Part shown: positions 8,362-14,280 of the stretch, one piece after another
Layout of the letters: every line of letters begins with the position of its first letter
How positions within the stretch are numbered: position 1 is the first letter of the stretch
Source of the DNA: Clostridium sp. D33t1_170424_F3
Lineage (GTDB): Bacteria > Bacillota > Clostridia > Oscillospirales > Acutalibacteraceae
Direction: 5' to 3'
DNA length: 64,000 bases
Assembly (NCBI RefSeq): GCF_015667585.1
Contig: NZ_JADPEG010000004.1
Location: forward strand, 62,001-126,000
Made by a program: the position numbers and the translations under genes
The notes under the pieces: generated by a model
Seen by the model: only the letters and a program-made list of their open reading frames with translations
What the model was told of the DNA's origin: nothing
Database searches by the model: none

Positions 8362-8895
8362 TCATCCAACATTGTCAGTCTCGACTTGTATCGCGGGAGC
8401 CGGGTAGGCTGCATTGACAATTTCCAGAAGTCCGGAGAAAAATCTTGCTTGACTGGGAGTGAAATTATCTCCCTCTTTCAGGTATCCCCGCTCGATAAGC
8501 ATTCTATAAAATAGGTTATATGCACTTCTTGGCGTTCCAAGTTCATCTACTACTTGATCTTCATCCTCTGCTTCCGGCAAGTCCGGGGCAGGGGATTTTT
8601 TATAATATCCTTCTACTATATCATCCGGGTGAAAACCACTTTGTTTAATATAGTTTGGATCGTATTTTTCGTGTTTACCATAATTATAGTCTTCAATATC
8701 ATCACGCACCAAATAATCTAAAGTAACATCAAAATAGTCACATAGCTTTTGAATGGTAGGTAATTTCGCATTTTGATAACCCTTTTTATAAAATGCGTCA
8801 ATCGTTGTATAAGGAATACCACTTTCTTTCGAGAGTACGCTCTTATTAATACCTTTTTCTGCAATTAGATTGTCTAGTTTTTCCAGAAAGTTCAT
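8362..8895 (-). CDS. CI-like phage repressor, XRE helix-turn-helix
   Basis: 177 residues. The N-terminal XRE domain (about residues 1-65) contains KSVLSKESGIPYTTIDAFYK and ends FDVTLDYLVR. The acidic C-terminal half has no visible Ser/Lys peptidase motif, so RecA-driven self-cleavage is not evident. It should bind the three 16-bp operators at 8962-9041 and hold the prophage silent. It is divergent from the Cro-like gene at 9061. Its own promoter is TTGACT-17-TACAAT at 8925-8953, and a TTACATTGTAA palindrome overlaps that -10. Confidence 0.85.
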   Translation of the reverse strand: MNFLEKLDNLIAEKGINKSVLSKESGIPYTTIDAFYKKGYQNAKLPTIQKLCDYFDVTLDYLVRDDIEDYNYGKHEKYDPNYIKQSGFHPDDIVEGYYKKSPAPDLPEAEDEDQVVDELGTPRSAYNLFYRMLIERGYLKEGDNFTPSQARFFSGLLEIVNAAYPAPAIQVETDNVG

Positions 8896-8920
8896 AATGC
8901 AACTCCTTTTATCACCTTTT

Positions 8921-9041
8921 TTACATTGTAACGTTCTATTGTCTGCAAGTCAAGAAATAAATTACGATGTATTGTAAAAATGGTGTTGACATATTACGAT
9001 GCGTCATATATAATATAAACACGAAATACGATGCATCGTAA
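8921..9041. promoter_or_regulatory. Lysogeny switch: divergent promoters and three operators spaced 32 bp
   Basis: Three 16-bp operators with consensus TTACGATGCATCGTAA start at 8962, 8994 and 9026, exactly 32 bp apart. The rightward promoter is a perfect TTGACA (8986-8991), 17-bp spacer, TATAAT (9009-9014), with the middle operator between the hexamers. The leftward promoter is TTGACT (8948-8953), 17 bp, TACAAT (8925-8930), read on the reverse strand. This is a classical CI/Cro-type control region. Confidence 0.85.
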
Positions 9042-9060
9042 GAGAAAGGAGGAAGATAAA

Positions 9061-9276
9061 ATGTTTTCTAATTTAAAAAATGCTCTTGAACATAAAAAAA
9101 TCTCCATGAAAGCATATGCAGCGGTTTTAGGGGTTACGGAGAAGACTGTGCAAAACAAATTAAATGGCCAGACCCCGTTTACATTACCAGAAGTTTGGAC
9201 AACTTGTTTTGACTTACTTCCAGAATATTCTTGGACTTATTTATTCAATCAAGACTCACTTCAAAAACCCGCATAA
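9061..9276 (+). CDS. Cro-like helix-turn-helix protein
   Basis: 71 residues, an XRE-type small DNA-binding protein (MKAYAAVLGVTEKTVQNKLNG, then FTLPEVWTTCFDLLPEYSWTYLF). It resembles the DUF739-type Cro proteins of Firmicute phages. It is the first gene behind the perfect rightward promoter of the switch, divergent from the repressor, which gives it the Cro position. The ATG at 9061 follows AGGAGG by about 8 nt; an earlier in-frame start overlaps the third operator. Confidence 0.8.
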   Translation: MFSNLKNALEHKKISMKAYAAVLGVTEKTVQNKLNGQTPFTLPEVWTTCFDLLPEYSWTYLFNQDSLQKPA

Positions 9277-9282
9277 AAAAGC

Positions 9283-9301
9283 CGCCCCCGAAGGAGCGGC
9301 A
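9283..9301 (+). terminator. Short GC hairpin after the Cro-like gene
   Basis: GCCGC and GCGGC pair around 9 nt directly after the stop codon, with A's before but no T-tail. It may attenuate rather than end the rightward transcript. Confidence 0.4.
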
Positions 9302-9316
9302 GAAAGACAATTATTA

Positions 9317-9465
9317 CATAACAACATATTGACAACGCATTACAGATACCGCTTTATTACCATAAAGCACTATCAGTACAGATATGATAATCTAGTTTTA
9401 GATTTTGAGCCCCTCGTGCAAGGGGCTCAGCATAAGAACATATTGCCAGGGCAGTACAGGTATGA
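9317..9465 (+). repeat. Three imperfect direct repeats with a central hairpin in a gene-free stretch
   Basis: The 289-bp gap 9277-9565 has no convincing gene. Related units begin CATAA and end TACAGATA-like: 9317-9350, 9361-9387 and 9431-9465; the first and third share CATAA-AACATATTG and the last two share CAGTACAG-TATGA. A perfect hairpin, GAGCCCCT with AGGGGCTC, lies between units two and three (about 9407-9428). This could be an iteron-like binding region for an excisionase or initiator, or part of an RNA. Confidence 0.45.
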
Positions 9466-9565
9466 ATTTCAACCCACGTCCTGATAAGGAACGACAGGAA
9501 AAGCATATCATGGTGCAGGATAAAATGCAATAAAGATTGCCCAGAGGCGGCGAGGAGGTGAGGGG

Positions 9566-9709
9566 TTGGAAAGGGAGCAAACAACGATCCGCCTGCCTGC
9601 AGAATTGAAAGAACAAATACGGCAGGAAGCAAGGAAAAAAGGAATAGGATTTAACGCGTTTGTCCTTATGATCTTGAACGAGGCTCGAACCCATCATCAA
9701 ACTGTATAG
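9566..9709 (+). CDS. Arc-type ribbon-helix-helix protein, 47 aa
   Basis: A short gene starting with TTG 5-6 nt after GAGGAGGTG. The product contains QTTIRLPAELKEQIRQEARK followed by GIGFNAFVLMILNEA: the beta-strand and two helices of an Arc/CopG DNA-binding fold. Its 3' end overlaps the 3' end of the opposing gene at 9666 by 44 bp. Probably a phage regulator acting on the TGACAAC sites nearby; a recombination directionality factor is an alternative. Confidence 0.65.
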   Translation: MEREQTTIRLPAELKEQIRQEARKKGIGFNAFVLMILNEARTHHQTV

Positions 9710-9863
9710 TTCCGTTCTTTTTTTCAAAGTCTGCAATGTGTTGGAGAATTAATTGCTCAATTTCTTTGTTTGCTGAACGACCGTTTCGCTCCGCAATGTA
9801 TTTCAGTTTATCCATTGTTTGGGTAGGGATTCTTAAAGCGTAATGCGGCAATTTTGATGGCAT
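9666..9863 (-). CDS. Arc-type ribbon-helix-helix protein, 65 aa
   Basis: The product starts MPSKLPHYALRIPTQTMDKL and continues YIAERNGRSANKEIEQLILQ, a typical Arc-family ribbon then two helices. The ATG at 9863 has AGGAGG 7 nt upstream. It is divergent from a third such protein at 9998; the gap holds a perfect 17-bp palindrome (9879-9895) and repeated TGACAAC half-sites, the sort of tandem sites ribbon-helix-helix dimers bind. It is likely autoregulatory. Confidence 0.75.
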   Translation of the reverse strand: MPSKLPHYALRIPTQTMDKLKYIAERNGRSANKEIEQLILQHIADFEKKNGTIQFDDGFEPRSRS

Positions 9864-9878
9864 TAATATTCCTCCTTG

Positions 9879-9977
9879 GTTGTCATTATGACAACATAAT
9901 AGCATCAATTAAATCGTAGCAAAAGCTATTGACAACTAAGTGACAACACCTTATAATAAAGGCGACAAGGTGACAAC
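9879..9977. promoter_or_regulatory. Perfect promoter and TGACAAC operator array between divergent RHH genes
   Basis: GTTGTCATTATGACAAC is a perfect palindrome at 9879-9895. Direct TGACAAC half-sites follow at 9930, 9941 and 9971, with a variant at 9963. The rightward promoter is consensus TTGACA (9929-9934), 17 bp, TATAAT (9952-9957) and overlaps two half-sites, so a bound protein would block RNA polymerase. Confidence 0.75.
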
Positions 9978-9997
9978 ACTAACAGGAGGGAAACATT

Positions 9998-10147
9998 ATG
10001 ACAGAAGAGCGAGTGCGCGCAGGTTTGCGTATACCGTATGATTTAAACACATGGCTTGTACTGGAAGCCAAAAGGCAAGGAATGGCGAAAAATGCTCTCA
10101 TTCTGCAAATTCTATGGGAATGGGCAAACAAACAGAAACCCGCATAA
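9998..10147 (+). CDS. Arc-type ribbon-helix-helix protein, 49 aa
   Basis: Short gene with AGGAGGG about 8 nt before its ATG. The product has RVRAGLRIPYDLNTWLVLEA then KRQGMAKNALILQILWEWA, again one ribbon and two helices. It is first behind the consensus promoter at 9929-9957 and divergent from the RHH gene at 9666. Together they look like a second small regulatory switch. Confidence 0.7.
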   Translation: MTEERVRAGLRIPYDLNTWLVLEAKRQGMAKNALILQILWEWANKQKPA

Positions 10148-10183
10148 GAAAAGCCGCCCGAAGGCGGCGGGGAGGTGAGAAAA

Positions 10184-10333
10184 ATGAACGATAAAGAAAT
10201 CAAAGAACGTTTACAAATTGCTTTGTTAAAATTTGTAGAAAATGCGGCAAAAACAAGCGCGACCCCGGAAGAGGTGGAAGCTCTTCCCAAAGTCGCGTCT
10301 GTGTTGGCCGGATTGCTGGTTAATCCTCTTTAA
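10184..10333 (+). CDS. Small phage protein, 49 aa, unknown
   Basis: Starts MNDKEIKERLQIALLKFVEN and ends LAGLLVNPL; predicted largely helical. GGAGGTGAG lies upstream of the ATG at 10184. It follows the 49-aa RHH gene in the same operon, and its end overlaps the opposing gene at 10320 by 14 bp. No family recognised. Confidence 0.55.
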   Translation: MNDKEIKERLQIALLKFVENAAKTSATPEEVEALPKVASVLAGLLVNPL

Positions 10334-10541
10334 CTGCAGAATAAAACTTTACTTCTTTTGTGTCAATAACATATTGACTATCCTCGGAGTACAAATGTAG
10401 CTCCCCACGACCAATTTCAGGAAGCATTTTAGACATAAACCTTTCTTCTGAAATGGGTTCTTGGCGTGGAGTTGCAGCTTCAGTGATATGTACGAATTTC
10501 GTGCATGTACCATCTTTGAAGTTTATTGTAAACGTATACAT
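10320..10541 (-). CDS. Small phage protein, 73 aa, unknown
   Basis: Starts MYTFTINFKDGTCTKFVHIT and contains GRGELHLYSEDSQYVIDTKEVKFY; predicted beta-rich. GGGAGGTGA precedes the ATG at 10541, preferred over a start at 10565. It is on the opposite strand to the genes around it. No function can be given. Confidence 0.55.
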   Translation of the reverse strand: MYTFTINFKDGTCTKFVHITEAATPRQEPISEERFMSKMLPEIGRGELHLYSEDSQYVIDTKEVKFYSAVKED

Positions 10542-10688
10542 GGTTATCACCTCCCTTCTATCCAAATTCTACCACTGGATAAGCGGGGATGCAACGACAA
10601 ATTTCTGCAAAGAAATTCCACTCTATCACTGTAGCAAAAGTCATAGGACATGCCGCAAAAATAATAGAAATGAATCGAGGTGATTAAT

Positions 10689-10889
10689 ATGTTGGACGCC
10701 CGCGGGCGAGATATTGGAGAACCGATCCTGCATAAGCGCTACATACCGGCGACGCCGGAACTCGTAGAAAGGACACGCCGGAATATCGTGCGGGCGTCAT
10801 CTAATCTGGGCAGCGCGCATTTCGGTGTCCCCATGACCCTTATCGTTGATTTTGGGGAAAAACCAGAGTGGTATGGTCAAGATACTTGA
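10689..10889 (+). CDS. Small phage protein, 66 aa, unknown
   Basis: Starts MLDARGRDIGEPILHKRYIP, with a helical TPELVERTRRNIVRASSN stretch and a C-terminus VDFGEKPEWYGQDT. GAGGTGA lies upstream of the ATG. It is the first gene of a tightly packed rightward early operon. I recognise no family. Confidence 0.55.
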   Translation: MLDARGRDIGEPILHKRYIPATPELVERTRRNIVRASSNLGSAHFGVPMTLIVDFGEKPEWYGQDT

Positions 10890-10938
10890 CCTTCACCACG
10901 CAGTAAAAATGGACAAGCTCCATAAAGGAGGACAAGCC

Positions 10939-11205
10939 ATGAAGAAAGAAAGCCCATACATAAAGCACAGCCGGCTGGGCGTAATCCTGTTCGCCGCCGG
11001 CTTGACCGGGGCCTTTGCCACAGCCATGGCGTCGGACAGCGGCATACTGACCGTTTATCAGGTGCTGATACTGGCGGCGGTTGAGAGCCTGGCCATGGGG
11101 GTCGGAGGCGTGCTGGCGGACAAGCCCGCAGCGGAAAAGTCTCCGGAAAGGCGGGGCAGCCGATGGGTAAAAAGTATCTCTGCCGGCCCTGCGCCGAAAA
11201 ACTGA
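10939..11205 (+). CDS. Small phage membrane protein, 88 aa
   Basis: After a basic N-terminus (MKKESPYIKHSR) two hydrophobic segments follow (LGVILFAAGLTGAFATAM and VYQVLILAAVESLAMGVGG), then a basic tail. AAAGGAGG stands 7 nt before the ATG at 10939. Two-helix membrane proteins in early phage operons can act in superinfection exclusion, but nothing here proves that. It overlaps the next gene by 43 bp. Confidence 0.55.
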   Translation: MKKESPYIKHSRLGVILFAAGLTGAFATAMASDSGILTVYQVLILAAVESLAMGVGGVLADKPAAEKSPERRGSRWVKSISAGPAPKN

Positions 11206-11357
11206 AGGAATCCCGGTCGGTCACACCGATCCCAACCAGGAGTGCAAAGATCACATGCGCCGCCTGCGGACGCCGGAGGTATGGGATCCCGTATCTGGTC
11301 CACTGTAAGTGGAGTATATCGAATATTTTACATACAAGAAAGGGGAGAAAGCGATGA
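11163..11357 (+). CDS. Small zinc-ribbon protein, 64 aa
   Basis: Two CxxC pairs are visible, CRPC near residue 7 and CAAC near residue 32, followed by GRRRYG, so it should bind one zinc ion. The pattern resembles short zinc-ribbon proteins common in clostridial prophages. The ribosome site is weak, suggesting coupling to the overlapping upstream gene. It shares an ATGA with the next gene. Confidence 0.6.
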   Translation: MGKKYLCRPCAEKLKESRSVTPIPTRSAKITCAACGRRRYGIPYLVHCKWSISNILHTRKGRKR

Positions 11358-11620
11358 GGACACGGAAAGAAGCTCTGGGCAGCCGCAATATAATCGGCGC
11401 CCGTGTTACCGAAGCCCGTAAACGACTGAATGATATGACGCAAAGGGATTTGTTAGCCCAACTACAGGTTAAAGGCATTGAGATGAACGCGTCCGGTTTA
11501 TCCAAGCTGGAAGGCCAGCACCGGTATGTGATGGACTTTGAACTGGCGGCCTTAGCCGATGTGCTCCACGTAAAGGTGGACTGGCTGCTTGGGAGAAGCA
11601 ACTGCATAAAGGGGAAGTGA
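11354..11620 (+). CDS. XRE helix-turn-helix protein, 88 aa
   Basis: The product contains NIIGARVTEARKRLNDMTQR, then DLLAQLQVKGIEMNASGLSK and LEGQHRYVMDFELAALADVL, ending VDWLLGRS, a full XRE domain and little else. AAGGGGAG is upstream of the ATG at 11354, which overlaps the preceding stop (ATGA). A second phage regulator distinct from the CI-like repressor; its target is unknown. Confidence 0.8.
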   Translation: MRTRKEALGSRNIIGARVTEARKRLNDMTQRDLLAQLQVKGIEMNASGLSKLEGQHRYVMDFELAALADVLHVKVDWLLGRSNCIKGK

Positions 11621-11624
11621 GAAA

Positions 11625-11918
11625 ATGCAAGTAAGCAAAAAAGAAGCCGCTCCGGGCGTTGGAAGCACCCAGGACGGCAAAGTGAAATGCGACAACATTT
11701 CTATTCAAAGTGTAGAACAAAACTGCAGGTATGTCAAGAGCGTGGATATGGTCCGAGAACTGCTGTGGCTAAAAGACGTTGTCGAAAGACGGTATACGGA
11801 TGGTGCAGTCTATGCCTGTCATGTTCATACCTGTGACGATGGAGGAGGAGCGCAGGCCAATGTTACTTTTACCTGTGCAGGAGAGCTGTATACCTTGACT
11901 CTGCATCATGAGGTCTGA
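11625..11918 (+). CDS. Phage protein of unknown function, 97 aa
   Basis: Begins MQVSKKEAAPGVG and has a helical SVDMVRELLWLKDVVERRYT followed by a Cys/His-containing beta-rich half (VYACHVHTCDDGGG, TFTCAGELYTLTLHHEV). AAGGGGAAGTGAG precedes the ATG. It sits in the early operon 4 bp after the XRE gene. No family recognised. Confidence 0.5.
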   Translation: MQVSKKEAAPGVGSTQDGKVKCDNISIQSVEQNCRYVKSVDMVRELLWLKDVVERRYTDGAVYACHVHTCDDGGGAQANVTFTCAGELYTLTLHHEV

Positions 11919-11921
11919 AAG

Positions 11922-12227
11922 ATGGAAGAAAAAGAGAACGCAGAAATTCGTCTGTTGTATCGGCAGCGGCAGTTTGCCGTTGCCCAGCGTGGAGAATGGT
12001 TTTTGTTTATCCGGGACCTTCAACGAACGCCGGACGGAAAGTGGAAGTTTACAGATGCGATAGAATCGCTGAACCCGCTTCCGATCTGGGATACATACCG
12101 CGGCATGGCGGACGCCGATGCCGGAAGAAGAATCCGGGAATGGTTGAAAGAACGCGGATGCAATCAAACGACCGGGGAGCCGCTTCCATATGCGCCCCAG
12201 CGGGCGGCGCCAGGGGAGTTTGAATGA
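11922..12227 (+). CDS. Phage protein of unknown function, 101 aa
   Basis: Charged protein beginning MEEKENAEIRLLYRQRQFAV with several Trp residues (GEWFLFIRDLQRTPDGKWKF) and a basic helix AGRRIREWLKERG. It follows the previous gene by 3 bp, and its stop overlaps the next start (ATGATG). It is part of the early operon; function unknown. Confidence 0.5.
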   Translation: MEEKENAEIRLLYRQRQFAVAQRGEWFLFIRDLQRTPDGKWKFTDAIESLNPLPIWDTYRGMADADAGRRIREWLKERGCNQTTGEPLPYAPQRAAPGEFE

Positions 12228-12421
12228 TGCGGCAGCCATATGACAACACCGTTTGTCCGGTCTGCGGAAGGGACGTGCATCAGGAACACGTCTGGTCGCA
12301 TTGCCCTTTGCATCGCGCCATGGTTTGCATGGAGCATTGTTATACCGGCTGCCCTTTCAGGAATGAATGGCCTCCGCATTGCAGGTATAACGCCGCGCCG
12401 AGGCGGACAAACGACAATTGA
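12224..12421 (+). CDS. Cys/His-rich small protein, 65 aa
   Basis: CPVCGRDVHQEHVWSHCPLH and then VCMEHCYTGCPF carry at least six Cys and several His, enough for one or two zinc sites. Translation is probably coupled to the preceding gene by a 4-bp overlap. It is the last gene before a structured intergenic region and the replication initiator. Function unknown. Confidence 0.55.
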   Translation: MMRQPYDNTVCPVCGRDVHQEHVWSHCPLHRAMVCMEHCYTGCPFRNEWPPHCRYNAAPRRTNDN

Positions 12422-12434
12422 ATAAGAATAGAAA

Positions 12435-12537
12435 CACCCATCGACATGAGGCCCGGCAGCCGTCGATGGGTGAAACATTACCCGGATAATATCCGAAGCA
12501 AATCTATTGTACACCATTTGCTTCCCGCGTATTATCC
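12435..12537 (+). other. Structured intergenic region before the replication initiator (possible origin)
   Basis: First a hairpin: CACCCATCGAC (12435-12445) with GTCGATGGGTG (12462-12472). Then a nested one: outer GGATAATA (12484-12491) with TATTATCC (12530-12537), inner AAGCAAAT (12496-12503) with ATTTGCTT (12516-12523). No T-tails follow, so these are not simple terminators. Their place just upstream of a HUH-type initiator suggests a nicking origin or RNA control element. Confidence 0.45.
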
Positions 12538-12620
12538 CGACAGGCAAAAGCCCGGGCCTTTTCTGCCTTGGTTGAGGTATTAACATTACAGGCATGAGAC
12601 CGGGAAGGGGAGAAAAAGCG

Positions 12621-13406
12621 GTGTACCTGAAGAAGACCTGCAAAGCTGGAATTACCATTGAAGTACACAAGAGCTATTCCGCCCGGTATGGCCGAAATAT
12701 CCCACGGGGGAACCGGGAAAGCCGCACGCCGGAAGCGATGAAGAAATACAACGAGAAGATGGCTTGGAGAAAGCTCACCCGGCAGATCAATGCGAACTTT
12801 GCCCCCGGGGACCTCTTCCTGACCTGTACCTACCGGAAGGATGAGCGGCCGGACCCGCAGCGGGCAAAACAGAACATGGAAAACTTCCTGGACCGTGTAC
12901 GCAGGCGCTTCAAAAAGGCAGGAGCAGAGTTTAAATACATACAGGTGACCGCCTACGGAAAACAGGGAGGGATCCATCATCACGTGATTATCCCGGCGTT
13001 TGACTACCAGGTGGTTACAGCATGTTGGCCGCACGGAGCCCTGCGGTTTGAGTCCCTGTATCCGGACGGTGAATACTCCGCCCTTGCCTGGTACCTCATC
13101 AAACAGTCCCGGCTGTCTCCGGACGGAGGGGAGTCCATCCCCGGAAACCGGTGGTCCGGAAGCCGTAACCTCATAAAACCTGTGGAAAAGGTGGAAGAAG
13201 TAGACGCCAAAGAATGGCGCGAGGAACCAAAGCCCATCAAAGGCTATTACATAGACCCGAACTCCGTGGAGAACGGAATCTCCCCTGTAACGGGGATCCC
13301 TTATCAATTTTATCGCATGATCCAGATCAAACCAGAGAAAGGAAGTCCAAAGAATGCAATACGATCAGCAAAAGGTCCGCCGGCAGTGGCAAAACACCGT
13401 AAATAA
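12621..13406 (+). CDS. HUH-type replication initiator (REP_ORF2/G2P-like)
   Basis: 261 residues from a GTG start that has GGGGAG 8 nt upstream. FLTCTYRKDERPDPQRAKQN followed by a helix with NFLDRVRRRFKK resembles motif I and neighbour of rolling-circle initiators. GGIHHHVIIP is the metal-binding HUH-type motif, and SALAWYLIKQSR offers the nicking tyrosine. Such enzymes nick one strand and stay covalently attached to its 5' end. No helicase, primase or single-strand binding gene is visible in the element, so this may start phage replication. Assignment to the fold is good; the role is inferred. Confidence 0.75.
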   Translation: MYLKKTCKAGITIEVHKSYSARYGRNIPRGNRESRTPEAMKKYNEKMAWRKLTRQINANFAPGDLFLTCTYRKDERPDPQRAKQNMENFLDRVRRRFKKAGAEFKYIQVTAYGKQGGIHHHVIIPAFDYQVVTACWPHGALRFESLYPDGEYSALAWYLIKQSRLSPDGGESIPGNRWSGSRNLIKPVEKVEEVDAKEWREEPKPIKGYYIDPNSVENGISPVTGIPYQFYRMIQIKPEKGSPKNAIRSAKGPPAVAKHRK

Positions 13407-13869
13407 CGCGCAGGGGCATGTATTTGAAAGCAACATCAAGGCGGCCTGTGAGCATTACAAGGCACAGCGGCGCGCAAAGATCGATAAAATCCCGGAGCCG
13501 TTCCGTGTCATGAAGAAGCACGGGGAAGGGCTTTTCACCGGGCGTTTCACCGCAGCGGCGGAGCCGGACTACCAGGGGACGCTGGCCGGAGGCAAATCTA
13601 TCGTCTTTGAAGCCAAGTACACGACCACGGACCGGATGAACCGGAACGTCCTGACGCAGGAACAACTGGACTCGTTGGAAGATCACGCTGGAATGGGCGC
13701 GGCGGCCGCGGTATGTATCGGGATCAAGGACCGCTTTTTCTTCGTGCCCTGGAGTGTCTGGCGCGATATGAAAGCAATCTATGGCCGGAAGTATGTGACA
13801 GCGGAAGACCTGCGGCTGTACCGTGTGAAGTTCAACGGCGCGGTCCTCTTCCTGGACTATTTACGATGA
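13354..13869 (+). CDS. RecU-like Holliday junction resolvase
   Basis: 171 residues. The motif order GHVFESNIKAACEHYK, then PDYQGTLAGGKSIVFEAKYT with its D...E-x-K nuclease residues, matches RecU (PBP-related factor A) resolvases. It would resolve branched DNA made in replication or recombination before packaging. It overlaps the initiator gene by 53 bp in another frame, with AAAGGAAG upstream of its ATG. The C-terminal half includes FFFVPWSVWRDM, as in phage RecU versions. Confidence 0.82.
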   Translation: MQYDQQKVRRQWQNTVNNAQGHVFESNIKAACEHYKAQRRAKIDKIPEPFRVMKKHGEGLFTGRFTAAAEPDYQGTLAGGKSIVFEAKYTTTDRMNRNVLTQEQLDSLEDHAGMGAAAAVCIGIKDRFFFVPWSVWRDMKAIYGRKYVTAEDLRLYRVKFNGAVLFLDYLR

Positions 13870-13881
13870 GGAGTGGCAGCT

Positions 13882-14265
13882 ATGAGTAAAACACAGGATG
13901 CTATCATGAAAATTAACATGGAGATGCAAAAGGATCCGCAGGACCGGTATATGGAGATCGTCGGCCATTACATTATCGACCGCTGCAGTGACGATGCCGT
14001 GGCCAACGCCGTCATGGACAGCGGGAAAACGCTGGAGGGAGCCATGAAGGCTATTACAGCCGCCGCCCGGAAGAAAATGAAGGATAGTGTGAGCGTCATG
14101 AGCGATACGGACGTATTTGACGCCGTCGACCAATACCTCGCTGCCGGCAGGGACGACGCGGTGCGCCAGGCGGTCAGGCGGGAGGTGAACGGTTCAGGCA
14201 TGGTACCTGCCGTCCCGGTTCAGCAGGACAACCTGATCAGCCTCGACTTCGACAGCTTTATATAG
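13882..14265 (+). CDS. PcfK-like protein
   Basis: 127 residues, mainly helical and acidic (MSKTQDAIMKINMEMQKDPQ, LEGAMKAITAAARKKMKDSV, DVFDAVDQYLAAG). It matches the PcfK family by pattern and by its place directly before a PcfJ-like gene. The pair was first named from the conjugative plasmid pCF10 and is frequent in Firmicute phages and conjugative elements; the biochemical role is unknown. The ATG at 13882 has GAGGAG upstream. Confidence 0.75.
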   Translation: MSKTQDAIMKINMEMQKDPQDRYMEIVGHYIIDRCSDDAVANAVMDSGKTLEGAMKAITAAARKKMKDSVSVMSDTDVFDAVDQYLAAGRDDAVRQAVRREVNGSGMVPAVPVQQDNLISLDFDSFI

Positions 14266-14280
14266 CGGGAGGCGCTAGAT

